The notes under the pieces were generated by a model. It was given only the letters and a program-made list of their open reading frames with translations. It was not told the DNA's origin and searched no databases. 36,863 bases of DNA. It comes from a virus. Location of the stretch: positions 1-36,863 of IMG/VR virus record IMGVR_UViG_3300009128_000062; one strand, written 5' to 3'. This document shows positions 28,847 through 36,863 of this stretch, in pieces (the first letter of the stretch is position 1; each line of letters opens with the position of its first letter). The position numbers were made by a program, and so were the translations under genes.

Positions 28847-30463
28847 ATGGTAGAGAAAGTAACGGTCCCCAAGAAAGAATGGCTAGAGATGAAAGCCACG
28901 ATAAAAAAACTTCAGTCTAAGGTCACTGAGGTTACTAAGTCTAGTTCTGCAGAAGGTTTCAAAATAGGCGGTGGCTTTTTCGATATTCTTGAAGAGGGAG
29001 CCCAGATTTATGATTTAAGAAAAGAGTCGATTAAGAGTTCCGGACTTCTCCTGGATGCGTTAGCCGGCCCTGCAGGTTTTGTTTCTAAATTTGCGCAATT
29101 AGCAGAATCTGACGTCTCAATTTTCGGTTCAATAAAACCAACGATCCAGGCATTTGAAGATTTGGGCAAGGCTACCACTTCCTTTGCAATGACGTCAGAG
29201 GAGATGCAGACAAAACTGGGAACCACGTTAGCTGTCTTTAAGGAGCTTGGGGTAGATGTCCAAGACTTTTCAGCAGTGTTGGATTCAGCGAGATTAGGTT
29301 TCGGCATGGCAGCCGTAGATGCAGAGAAGCTAGCAAGATCAGTTGGAAACATCGGCCTCGCTACTGGTGTGGGAATGGGCAAAGCAATGAAGAACTTCTC
29401 CACGGCCCAATCAAGCATGGCCTATGATTCAAAAAAGTTGATGGAAAACTTCAAGCAACTTCAATTCACAGCTGCAACCACAGGTGTTAGTTTCGACAAG
29501 TTAACAAGCGCATTTGGTGACTCCATGGACACATTTGAAGGATCAGCGGGCAAAGCCGGAAGTCTAAATGCAATACTTGGACGTTCAATTTTCAACTCTA
29601 TAGATCTTTTAGGTAAGACAGAGGGCGAACGCGTCTCGACAATTGTAGAAGGAATAAGAAAAAGTGTAGATGTAAACGCGCTTTCTAAAAATAAGTTCCA
29701 ACTCAAGGCAGTAGCAGAAGGTTTAGGTCTAAGTGTGGATGACACGAGAAAACTACTAACAGGTCAAACTTCGGTAGATGCAGTTTTAGCAGGTAAAACA
29801 CCAAAAGACCACAGAGAAAAAGCAATCAGCAAAATGACAGAACTCTTGAGAGATGGAACAAATCCTGAAATTGAGAAGTTTGTAGATGCTTTGAAGAAGG
29901 GTAGAACAGAGCTAGTTAATACTGGCGCAGAACTCAACGCAAAACAGAGAGAATTTTTCCGAAAAATTATTCAAACCGCGACTGCTGGCTTCACTGATGA
30001 CGCGTCATCTGCGATTACAGCAAACACTCCAGCAGAGTTGTTTACTTATCTAGAAGGAGCAGTTCAATCAATAAGGAAAAACTTATCAGTTGAAAAATTC
30101 ACTGAACTCCAGACGGACATGCGCCGCGGCGCCGCAGACTTGTTGAGCGCTCGCACGAGGGAACAACAAGAAGCTGCCGTCAAGGCGATTTTCGACAGAC
30201 TCTCCATCGCACGCCGAAACGACCAAGCAGCCGGCCAAGTCAGATACACGCACAGCTCTCAAGCGCGCACTGCCAAGGGTGAAAAAACCTTCACACAAGA
30301 GGCTATAGCCAAAGCCAGCGAAAAAGGCTCGGAACTGATGGCCGGTTTAGTAGACAAGATGAATGTCGTGCTCAGCGGCGCAGTCAAGTTCGTGGTCGGT
30401 GAACACGAATTCGATGCATATATCGTGGACAAAGTTAAAAGCATGCCTGCAGGCAAAAAATAA
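28847..30463 (+). CDS. Tail tape measure protein candidate
   Basis: A 538-residue, mostly helical protein. The start (MVEKVTVPKKEWLEMKATIK) is a coiled coil. Middle segments such as FDKLTSAFGDSMDTFEGSAG, LGRSIFNSIDLLGKTEGERV and AEGLGLSVDDTRKLLTGQTS are patterns I know from tape measure proteins of T4-type marine phages. The C-terminus has an amphipathic segment (LVDKMNVVLSGAVKFVVG). T4 gp29 is 590 residues, so the length fits a tail of similar size. It follows the gp26-like gene and its frameshift extension and precedes the baseplate genes, the classical tape measure position. GAGGAA precedes the ATG. Confidence 0.75.
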   Translation: MVEKVTVPKKEWLEMKATIKKLQSKVTEVTKSSSAEGFKIGGGFFDILEEGAQIYDLRKESIKSSGLLLDALAGPAGFVSKFAQLAESDVSIFGSIKPTIQAFEDLGKATTSFAMTSEEMQTKLGTTLAVFKELGVDVQDFSAVLDSARLGFGMAAVDAEKLARSVGNIGLATGVGMGKAMKNFSTAQSSMAYDSKKLMENFKQLQFTAATTGVSFDKLTSAFGDSMDTFEGSAGKAGSLNAILGRSIFNSIDLLGKTEGERVSTIVEGIRKSVDVNALSKNKFQLKAVAEGLGLSVDDTRKLLTGQTSVDAVLAGKTPKDHREKAISKMTELLRDGTNPEIEKFVDALKKGRTELVNTGAELNAKQREFFRKIIQTATAGFTDDASSAITANTPAELFTYLEGAVQSIRKNLSVEKFTELQTDMRRGAADLLSARTREQQEAAVKAIFDRLSIARRNDQAAGQVRYTHSSQARTAKGEKTFTQEAIAKASEKGSELMAGLVDKMNVVLSGAVKFVVGEHEFDAYIVDKVKSMPAGKK

Positions 30464-30478
30464 CAAGGAGGTTAATTG

Positions 30479-31180
30479 ATGATATCATTTCATGACATAG
30501 CAAAAGGTAGCGACCATATGGTCAAGTTCCTGCATGTGGCAACAGGAAAGAAAGTAGAGTTCCCAGCATTTATAACTGACTATTCAGATTCTTTTTCGGT
30601 TGCTTGGGGCACGGAAAATGTTTTCGGCCGTATGGATCCAATAAAACCATATCAAGGTACAACGAGAACGATTAGTTTAGGTTTCGATGTTGTGGCGCCC
30701 TCACTGGAACAAGCAAAGAAGAACATGGACAACTACAGTACACTAGTCCAGATGATGTATCCTGTATATAACAAGCCTCTCTCTGGGGGATTCGAAGGGA
30801 AGGGTAGGACAATAAAGGCACCACCAATACTGAGGATACAGTTTATGAATCTGGTAAAGAACAACTCTGCAAGCACTCTAGAAGAGGGTCTGTTGGGATG
30901 TATCAGTGGCTTCACGTTTAATCCAAACAGAGAAGCCGGCTTTTTCGATCAAAACAATGAACTTTTACCAAAACACTTTAACATATCGTTCAAGTTCGAT
31001 CCTCAACATGAAGCAACATTGGGGTTTGATGAGGAAACATTTATAAACCAGGGCTTTCCACATAACAGGCCCGCCAATGCTCCAAGTTCAGATAATTCAA
31101 CATCAGGTACATCAGAAGTGAATACAAAAGTGGCACAAGACATGTTGCGAAACTTGAGCAAGTCGATGAGGGGACAATAA
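30479..31180 (+). CDS. Baseplate/tail-tube junction protein
   Basis: A 233-residue protein. The pattern KVEFPAFITDYSDSFSVAWG, VFGRMDPIKPYQGTTRTISL, GFDVVAPSLEQAKKNM and GLLGCISGFTFNPNREAGFF is typical of a tube-fold baseplate protein found near LysM baseplate genes in many myophages. It would lie at the junction of tube and baseplate, like T4 gp48 or gp54, but I cannot tell which. ATG 30479 is preferred, with AAGGAGG about eight bases upstream; TTG 30476 would add one residue. The last 35 residues are Ser/Thr/Asn-rich and probably flexible. Confidence 0.65.
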   Translation: MISFHDIAKGSDHMVKFLHVATGKKVEFPAFITDYSDSFSVAWGTENVFGRMDPIKPYQGTTRTISLGFDVVAPSLEQAKKNMDNYSTLVQMMYPVYNKPLSGGFEGKGRTIKAPPILRIQFMNLVKNNSASTLEEGLLGCISGFTFNPNREAGFFDQNNELLPKHFNISFKFDPQHEATLGFDEETFINQGFPHNRPANAPSSDNSTSGTSEVNTKVAQDMLRNLSKSMRGQ

Positions 31181-31181
31181 A

Positions 31182-31526
31182 ATGACAGATAGAAACGAAA
31201 AGAGAGAGATCTTCTTGAACGATCATGAATTTTACAAGAAGAAATTGCGAGACCGCGGTGTACCGTTTTTTCGCCACTACTCTAAGATGAAAATATCACA
31301 TATCACCCCGGATGATATGGATAACCTAAACATTTTAGACCACATTTACAAAACAGGCGATAGTTTAAGTAAGTTGGCATTTCAGTATTATGGCGATACT
31401 CGCCATTGGTGGGTGTTAGCAGCTTTCAACAAAAAACCAATTGACAATTTGATAAAAATAGGAGATACTATACACATTCCATTACCGCTGAATGAAGTTG
31501 TGTATTTATTAGGTAGAGATGACTGA
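31182..31526 (+). CDS. 53: LysM-type baseplate wedge protein, T4 gp53-like
   Basis: A 114-residue protein. The N-terminal part (FRHYSKMKISHITPDDMDNL) is followed by a LysM-like domain (about residues 48-108): HIYKTGDSLSKLAFQYYGD, HWWVLAAFN and KIGDTIHIPLP. T4 gp53, a wedge protein that joins neighbouring wedges, also ends in a LysM-like domain. It is longer there (196 residues). GAGGGG lies before the ATG, one base after the upstream stop, and the gene overlaps the next by eight bases. Confidence 0.78.
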   Translation: MTDRNEKREIFLNDHEFYKKKLRDRGVPFFRHYSKMKISHITPDDMDNLNILDHIYKTGDSLSKLAFQYYGDTRHWWVLAAFNKKPIDNLIKIGDTIHIPLPLNEVVYLLGRDD

Positions 31527-33828
31527 TAAAAAAGATAGATCCTTTAACGAGCAGGCCTATGTGATGTGGCATGAGTTCGTCCGCGGAAAACCAAACACTA
31601 AGAGCAATTTAGCAAAAGGTAAGTCCAGTAAAAGCGGAATCACACTTCATAAGATAAAAGGAAATTATGAACCTTCTAACTTCATATCTAAAACGCTTAA
31701 CAAAAAGAACAAGCTGAGTACATATAAGAGTCTTTTAGATCTTGAGACTCACAAACTGTCTTCTCTGGTTCCGGAAGTGAAATTGTCTAAGATTGTAGAC
31801 AACAAATACACACCTTTCTATTTTCCCGTCGCGGCAGAGAATGCAACAATAACATCTCTTCTACAACCCGGGTCTTCTCTTGGAGGCACAGGCATCCGAA
31901 GCTTCGGGGTTGAGTTTGTCGGAAAAGATTTCTTCACGAGAGATAAAACGATAAAATGTAGTTTGTCTATATTCGTAGACTCCTTGGAGAACGTTTTTAA
32001 GGATCCTCCTACTGGCTATGCACCACTTGCGGAGTTGTTTACTATATCGAGAAAAAGACATGTGTCCCTTAGAGAGGGATTATCAAAAGAAGTCTCAAGT
32101 GATCAGATTAACAAGGCGTCGTCTCATGAAATCGCCGCAAATTTGGCATATTCGATCGACAACTCTTCAGGCATTTTCAGCAACCGAGAAAAACAGGCAA
32201 TCCAAAACACTTCTCTATCAATAAGGATGACATATACTGGACACAACATATCTATTAGTCAAGATGGCACAGCGACTATAGACGTCACCTTCATCGGCCG
32301 ACTGTCAGGAGTCTTAGATGATCCGATGTACAATATTCTGTCTGACTCCGCTCAAATAATCGCTCTCGGAGACATACAGAAGATGAAAGATCAAGAGAGA
32401 GAATCGCAGAGTCCTGATTCGACTAAAGTCAAGGAAGAACTAGCAAAGCTAGATGCCAAAATCAGAAAAAGCGTACGAGGTATTTTTAAAAAACACATTC
32501 AAATGCTCCGCGAAGACGGGAAAATACACAGCCTTACGGTTAAGCAAAAAGATTTTGATGAGTACGCTGCTTTCTTTGATGGGTCCACGGAAGAGTCAAC
32601 CAAAAAGGTAAAGAACCAGACACCAAAGCCAGAAAAGAAGACTGCCACCAAGCCGGCTTCGGGACCAAGCAGCGAATCACCAGATCCGAAAAAACCCGAA
32701 AACATCGATCGCAAATCCATCACAGTGGAATATGTCCACGCAGGAGATTTTGTCCAAGCGATCATCGCAGGAACAAAAAAATCACTAGAGGAGTCTATAG
32801 CTGAGATCTCTGAAAGAGTACAGTCATCTAAACTTGCCCCGGGAAAAGCAAAAGCTATTGAGGAGCCAATAAAAAAAGCACTGGAACAACTTAAAACGTT
32901 CAAAGTTCTGTTTGGTCAGATGCCCATAGTTTCCAGTGATAGAAAATATATTATGATCAACCTGGCTGACATCCCGGTCTCAATGAAGGTTGTGAGTGAA
33001 TATATTTTCGAAAACATAGAACAAAAACATGTTGCACGACTCAGTTTGAACACTTTTCTAGACGACTTTGTGGGGAAGGTGCTTCCCGCGGCGTTGACCA
33101 AACACTTGTATAAGGATGCACCAAAGTTGCCATCCCGCATGGAGGTCAAGTCGATCAACGTCACTGCACCAAACAGTAAAAAGCTAGCAAAATCCTCAAA
33201 CGACGTAAACATTAAAGACCTTCCAGACTTCCTAAAGAGTGTCAACGCGAACAGGAAAAAGGAGGATGATGCAGACTACATGATTGTCTATACAGATATA
33301 TCAGAGAAGTCCAGTGCAGGTCTAAGGGGTAAGGAAGATCAGGATACCAGTAACGGCGTCTATCACTTTAACTTATCTAAGGACAGGGGGATGGTTAAAT
33401 CCATAAGCTTTGCTCAAAACACTATAAAGTATCGTAAAGAAGCATTGATGCTGGAATCTGTATCGCTGTATGATGAGTTGAAGCTTCCATATAACGCAAA
33501 CATTGAGATGTTTGGTAACGGCCTTTTCCTTCCGGGTTCGATGATATATATAAATCCTTCTAGTCTAGGCCTCGGTGACCCAAGAAACAAGAGGTCTGCA
33601 GCAGCACGCCTGGGTATCGGAGGGTACTATGTTGTTATATCCGTTAGCACAACCTTTAATGGAGGAAAGTTGACAACCACGCTCACCACCCAGCATCATG
33701 ATTGGGCTAGCGAAGACTCTCGTATTTCCACAGCAGAGGAATTGAGCGATACGGGTATATTCGAGAAGGCAAAGAGGAAGGTTGAAAGGCGAACCGGACA
33801 TAAATCACCGATAGAGAGGTTGTTCTAA
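31519..33828 (+). CDS. Large baseplate or hub structural protein candidate
   Basis: A 769-residue protein. An N-terminal domain (about 90-280) has beta-rich segments, including GGTGIRSFGVEFVGKDFF and IRMTYTGHNISISQDGTATI. A Lys/Pro/Ser-rich linker (about 365-400) and a helical part lead to a C-terminal domain (about 600-740) with SVSLYDELKLPYNANIEMFG, NGLFLPGSMIYINPSS and GIGGYYVVISVSTTFNGGKL. The C-terminal domain resembles hub-type proteins of contractile tails, where the tail tip is built. It overlaps the gp53-like gene by eight bases and the next gene by one. A T4 equivalent (for example gp27) is not established. Confidence 0.6.
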   Translation: MTDKKDRSFNEQAYVMWHEFVRGKPNTKSNLAKGKSSKSGITLHKIKGNYEPSNFISKTLNKKNKLSTYKSLLDLETHKLSSLVPEVKLSKIVDNKYTPFYFPVAAENATITSLLQPGSSLGGTGIRSFGVEFVGKDFFTRDKTIKCSLSIFVDSLENVFKDPPTGYAPLAELFTISRKRHVSLREGLSKEVSSDQINKASSHEIAANLAYSIDNSSGIFSNREKQAIQNTSLSIRMTYTGHNISISQDGTATIDVTFIGRLSGVLDDPMYNILSDSAQIIALGDIQKMKDQERESQSPDSTKVKEELAKLDAKIRKSVRGIFKKHIQMLREDGKIHSLTVKQKDFDEYAAFFDGSTEESTKKVKNQTPKPEKKTATKPASGPSSESPDPKKPENIDRKSITVEYVHAGDFVQAIIAGTKKSLEESIAEISERVQSSKLAPGKAKAIEEPIKKALEQLKTFKVLFGQMPIVSSDRKYIMINLADIPVSMKVVSEYIFENIEQKHVARLSLNTFLDDFVGKVLPAALTKHLYKDAPKLPSRMEVKSINVTAPNSKKLAKSSNDVNIKDLPDFLKSVNANRKKEDDADYMIVYTDISEKSSAGLRGKEDQDTSNGVYHFNLSKDRGMVKSISFAQNTIKYRKEALMLESVSLYDELKLPYNANIEMFGNGLFLPGSMIYINPSSLGLGDPRNKRSAAARLGIGGYYVVISVSTTFNGGKLTTTLTTQHHDWASEDSRISTAEELSDTGIFEKAKRKVERRTGHKSPIERLF

Positions 33829-34967
33829 TGGCTTTTAATTTTAAAGGAGGGGATTCTCAAAATTTTAGAGAATCCTTTAAGGATAGAAAGGAATATAAAG
33901 AGAATGCAAAATTAGAAGGAGTTCTTTTCCTGGATACTTGGTATCAGTATTCAAATTATGGACTACTAAATGCAAATTTCGAACCGGTGGTTCTGAACAA
34001 CGATGAACTCAACGGTAATTTGACAGAGTTTGGGGACTACACAGAACCCGGGCTAGCTGCAGCCTCTTTTGTCACGCGCGCATTTCAGAACTTTAGGGAG
34101 TACTATGTGGCGAAAACGCAACTTGCAAGGTTGGATTTCCCCCAGTTCATCCAAACCGCTGTTCCAAAGTATGCTCATGACGACTTTGACACCGTATATA
34201 ACGCCTACATTATGGGTATGATTAACACCTATGCAGACTTGGTACAAGAGGACATGAGCAGTTTTGAGGACTTTAATTCACTGTTGTTTAATCTGATAGA
34301 ATCCAACATAGAGAAGTTTCCAATAACTCGAAGTGGGTTCCTACTATCTTCAGAATGCCCAATCTCGGTCTCGGGGCTCACCATTGAACTTGCAGAATTG
34401 CAATACTACTCAGACGCTGAAAAGTCTCAGCTATTCAATTCACACGAATTTAAGTGTTTTGCTGAACTCGCCACATCAATGGGGTTTTATTTGGACAAGA
34501 ACGCACCTTGGAGACTAATCGCAAACCTAGAATCCCCCGTCATGAAAGGATACATTTCAGACTATCAACCAAATACCACTACGGAGAATGTTTTGAATAA
34601 GACGTTTAGACAAAAAACACATTATGAAGACATATCGAGTGTTTATTATTTTTATGCAAGCGTTTTGTCGACGATATATAATCGCCTCGACATACAGGCA
34701 GCGCCATCCTTCAATCAAGAATTTTTGATTTCTGAAACCTTGAAAATAAGAATGCTTGAGACAGGAATAGATATGAAGAAGTTTCCGACACTAAACAGGC
34801 AAGTTATTGATTTACACAGAGTCTATGCACCACGTTTTCCAGAGAACCCTCTAAAGCAAGCATCCGGAAAGATCGGAAAAATTTGTTCTGAAAAATTAAA
34901 AGAAATTTATCTTGCAAAATCCCAAATAAACAGTTATGATAAGACGACACTAAAGGATTATCGTTGA
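33828..34967 (+). CDS. Hypothetical protein at end of tail module
   Basis: A 379-residue soluble protein, rich in Asn, Phe, Tyr and Leu, mostly helical. Landmarks are VLFLDTWYQYSNYGLLN, FVTRAFQNFREYYVAKTQLA and a Tyr-rich stretch YEDISSVYYFYASVLSTIYNRLD. There is no signal, membrane segment or catalytic motif. It is coupled to the upstream structural gene (TAATG) and to the downstream polymerase (TTGA). I do not recognise the family. Context suggests a virion component, but the operon then turns to replication genes, so the role is open. Confidence 0.6.
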   Translation: MAFNFKGGDSQNFRESFKDRKEYKENAKLEGVLFLDTWYQYSNYGLLNANFEPVVLNNDELNGNLTEFGDYTEPGLAAASFVTRAFQNFREYYVAKTQLARLDFPQFIQTAVPKYAHDDFDTVYNAYIMGMINTYADLVQEDMSSFEDFNSLLFNLIESNIEKFPITRSGFLLSSECPISVSGLTIELAELQYYSDAEKSQLFNSHEFKCFAELATSMGFYLDKNAPWRLIANLESPVMKGYISDYQPNTTTENVLNKTFRQKTHYEDISSVYYFYASVLSTIYNRLDIQAAPSFNQEFLISETLKIRMLETGIDMKKFPTLNRQVIDLHRVYAPRFPENPLKQASGKIGKICSEKLKEIYLAKSQINSYDKTTLKDYR

Positions 34968-36094
34968 TTTTACAGACATTAGATATAAAAGATAACTGCA
35001 AAGGCATTTTTCACAGAGGCACGTTTCTATTCGATGGTGCCGAAGAGACAGCCAACCGATATTTTCTTGCTTGGAAGCATTCGCCCATGCTAGAGGACGA
35101 GAATTTTCGATATCTTTTCCTTTCTTTAAAGGACGAAGACCTCTCATCTTACTCTACAGACCCTGAGCTATATGAGGAGTGTAAAAAGAAGATGTTGGCC
35201 CACGCCAAAGCCGCAACTGCAGCAAAGATAGACCTGACAGAGGAGTGTTTCTTTGATTTGCTTCCCGAACATCAATTAACAAAGTGGTTCAAAATGAGAG
35301 AGCAGGCACTACACTCTCTCCATAAAGCTACCAAACGCGAAGACGATTATGATATTCTGCATAAGGCACATGTCCTGACATCTGAGATTGCGCGCCAAGA
35401 CCTGATGTTCGAGGGCAAGAAAGGTCGAATACAATACAACATCTTTGGCTCGGCAACGGGAAGACTAACCACCAAGAAGGGTTCAGTACCTATTATGACT
35501 CTAAAGAAGGAGGATAGGCATAAAATCACCCCTCAGAATGATGCTTTCGTGGAGCTAGATCTAAACGCAGCAGAGGTAAGAACGCTGATGGCCCTGTCAG
35601 GCCGAGAACAGCCCCCAGGTGACATTCATGAGTGGGTCGTGGAGAATGTGTTCAATGGCGAGATAGAACGGTCAAAAGCGAAGGTAGAATTGTTTGCGTG
35701 GCTGTATAATCCTTCGAACTCCAAAAGTCGATTCGACCAAATTTTTTCGCGGACAATTTTCCGAGATTTTTTTGCCCCTGAGGAAGAAGTGCTTACAACG
35801 CCATTTGGACGAAGACTTGCCGTGGATGAAAGAAAAGCACAGAATTACTTGCTTCAATCGACGACATCTGATATAGTTATACAAAACGCATACAAGATTA
35901 TGAAGATGCTAAAGGGCAAAAAGTCCAAAATAGCGTTTACACTGCACGATTCGATTATCCTTGACATGGATAAAAAAGATGCTATAATGTTAAGAGATAT
36001 AAAGGAGCAATTCGAGGAAACACCCTGGGGCCCCTTTAAGAGTACATGTAAAATCGGCAAAACATTCGGCCACCTAAAGGATTTAGTGATTTGA
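34964..36094 (+). CDS. polA: Family A DNA polymerase, polymerase domain only
   Basis: A 376-residue PolA-type polymerase lacking both exonuclease domains. The thumb-palm region shows FGSATGRLTT (161-170), motif A VELDLNAAEVRTL with D199 and E204, and helix O with R236, K240 and Y248 at the same spacing as R754, K758 and Y766 of E. coli Pol I. It also has TPFGRRLAVDERKAQNYLLQ (about 279-298) and motif C TLHDSIIL. In motif C the catalytic D329 is kept but the usual next Glu is S330. The start is TTG 34964, which overlaps the previous stop as TTGA and has AAAGGA about eight bases upstream. T4 itself uses a family B polymerase. A separate proofreading subunit could be encoded elsewhere. Confidence 0.85.
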   Translation: MILQTLDIKDNCKGIFHRGTFLFDGAEETANRYFLAWKHSPMLEDENFRYLFLSLKDEDLSSYSTDPELYEECKKKMLAHAKAATAAKIDLTEECFFDLLPEHQLTKWFKMREQALHSLHKATKREDDYDILHKAHVLTSEIARQDLMFEGKKGRIQYNIFGSATGRLTTKKGSVPIMTLKKEDRHKITPQNDAFVELDLNAAEVRTLMALSGREQPPGDIHEWVVENVFNGEIERSKAKVELFAWLYNPSNSKSRFDQIFSRTIFRDFFAPEEEVLTTPFGRRLAVDERKAQNYLLQSTTSDIVIQNAYKIMKMLKGKKSKIAFTLHDSIILDMDKKDAIMLRDIKEQFEETPWGPFKSTCKIGKTFGHLKDLVI

Positions 36095-36863
36095 AGACAA
36101 TATTGGGTATAGGCATGGCAGGCAGCAACGTTGTAAGGCAGCTTGGCGAGCATAAAGCATACAAACCATATACGATTTGTACAGAAAACCAGAAAACAAC
36201 GAAATACCACTTCAACCTACCCGAACTCGAAGGACCAGAAGAGTACGAGGCAATGGATATGAAGAAATTAGATAAATGGCTCGGTACAATCGAAAAGAGC
36301 TGCACAATATTTCTTTGTGGAGCATCGAATTCATCAGGTTTGACTTTACGAGCACTGCAATCACTTCACCAGAGGGGTGTAAAAATGGATGTTGTATATT
36401 TCATGCCTGAAATTGAGGTTCTCTCAGAGGAGAAGACACTCAATGAGAGGGCGGTAAGGGGTATATTACAAAACTATGCTCGAAGTGGTTTGTTTGAGAA
36501 AATTTGCCTCGTATCCAACCTTCGGTTGGAGGAAATTGCCGGCTCAACGAATGTGTTTGATTATTATGATCAAATAAACCGAGTATTTACAAGCACTTAC
36601 TATATGCTGGATGTGTTCAAAAACACGAAACCGATTACATCCACATTCAAACGCCCAAAAGAATCCTGCCGTATTACCACTATTGGCTTGGGATCACTAG
36701 AGAATGACGATTTAATGTTTTTTCCTTGCAATCAAGAGGTGGAGGTGGTATACTATTATGGTATCAACGAAGAAAAGTTAAAGACGGAAGAGAACTTGTT
36801 TAGAACAATCACAAACAAAGTAAAATCAAGAATTACAGATGAAACGAAGGTTTCTTTTGGGAT
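36091..36863 (+). CDS. Divergent FtsZ/tubulin-superfamily-like protein, 3' partial
   Basis: 257 residues are visible before the window ends. The order of motifs follows FtsZ: an N-terminal nucleotide loop ILGIGMAGSNVV (4-15), YTICTENQKT (27-36) at the place of the FtsZ NTDxQ loop, and FLCGASNSSG (74-83) at the place of the GGGTGTG signature. YFMPE (103-107) follows, then CLVSNLRLEEIAG (139-151) like the IPNDKLLE segment. A helix FDYYDQINRVF (156-166) sits where FtsZ has its AFxxADxVL helix. A C-terminal segment with IGLGS and a final SFG resembles the second FtsZ domain. The start is TTG, overlapping the polymerase stop as TTGA, with AAAGGA upstream. Key glycines of the signature are partly replaced, so GTPase activity is uncertain. 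Confidence 0.55.
   Translation, partial: MKTILGIGMAGSNVVRQLGEHKAYKPYTICTENQKTTKYHFNLPELEGPEEYEAMDMKKLDKWLGTIEKSCTIFLCGASNSSGLTLRALQSLHQRGVKMDVVYFMPEIEVLSEEKTLNERAVRGILQNYARSGLFEKICLVSNLRLEEIAGSTNVFDYYDQINRVFTSTYYMLDVFKNTKPITSTFKRPKESCRITTIGLGSLENDDLMFFPCNQEVEVVYYYGINEEKLKTEENLFRTITNKVKSRITDETKVSFG

Overview
The window is a late-gene block of a lytic, tailed, T4-related myophage. Every supported gene lies on the plus strand. Genes are tightly packed, with ATGA, TAATG and TTGA overlaps and AGGAGG-type ribosome binding sites. No gap longer than 300 bases lacks a gene. The core proteins carry recognisable T4 signatures: large terminase, portal, prohead protease, scaffold, major capsid protein, sheath, tube, a gp26-like protein and a LysM-type baseplate protein. 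The order differs from T4 because sheath and tube follow the capsid and neck genes instead of lying between terminase and portal. With a phage-borne ribosomal protein bS21, a short family A DNA polymerase and many small accessory genes, this looks most like a distant marine T4-type phage. The host cannot be read from the sequence; a Gram-negative bacterium is my inference.

Layout. 1-1650: 3' part of a gp46/SbcC-like recombination ATPase. 1660-2628: three overlapping small membrane or exported proteins that look like a lysis or envelope cassette. 2625-3530: a zinc-finger protein and an unknown. 3540-7130: terminase and portal. 7114-9912: small head-region genes around the gp21-like protease. 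9923-10159: a bS21 homologue. 10171-13735: a small unknown, scaffold and major capsid protein, ending at a strong terminator. 13948-15071: a structural candidate and two lysine-rich small proteins. 15133-18828: neck and connector candidates. 18891-19103: a DUF5659-like gene. 19238-24148: a 1,636-residue repetitive fibre-like protein, closed by a terminator. 24292-33828: sheath, tube, gp26-like protein with a possible +1 frameshift extension, tape measure, and baseplate or hub genes. 33828-36094: an unknown and a polymerase-only PolA. 36091-end: the start of a gene resembling the FtsZ/tubulin superfamily.

Together the genes package DNA (terminase, portal), build and mature the head (scaffold, protease, capsid), join head to tail (neck candidates) and assemble a contractile tail (sheath, tube, tape measure, baseplate). 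Candidate controls are three intrinsic terminators, a recurrent CTATTTA element in the larger gaps, one sigma70-like promoter, and two leaders whose Shine-Dalgarno sequence could be masked by an upstream complement.

The observations most worth pursuing are the divergent FtsZ/tubulin-like gene at the right edge, the +1 extension of the gp26-like gene in the position of siphophage and P2 tail-assembly chaperones, the bS21 homologue, the in-frame internal start with its own ribosome binding site inside the fibre gene, and two 690-base repeats in that gene that are nearly identical as protein but strongly diverged in codon choice.
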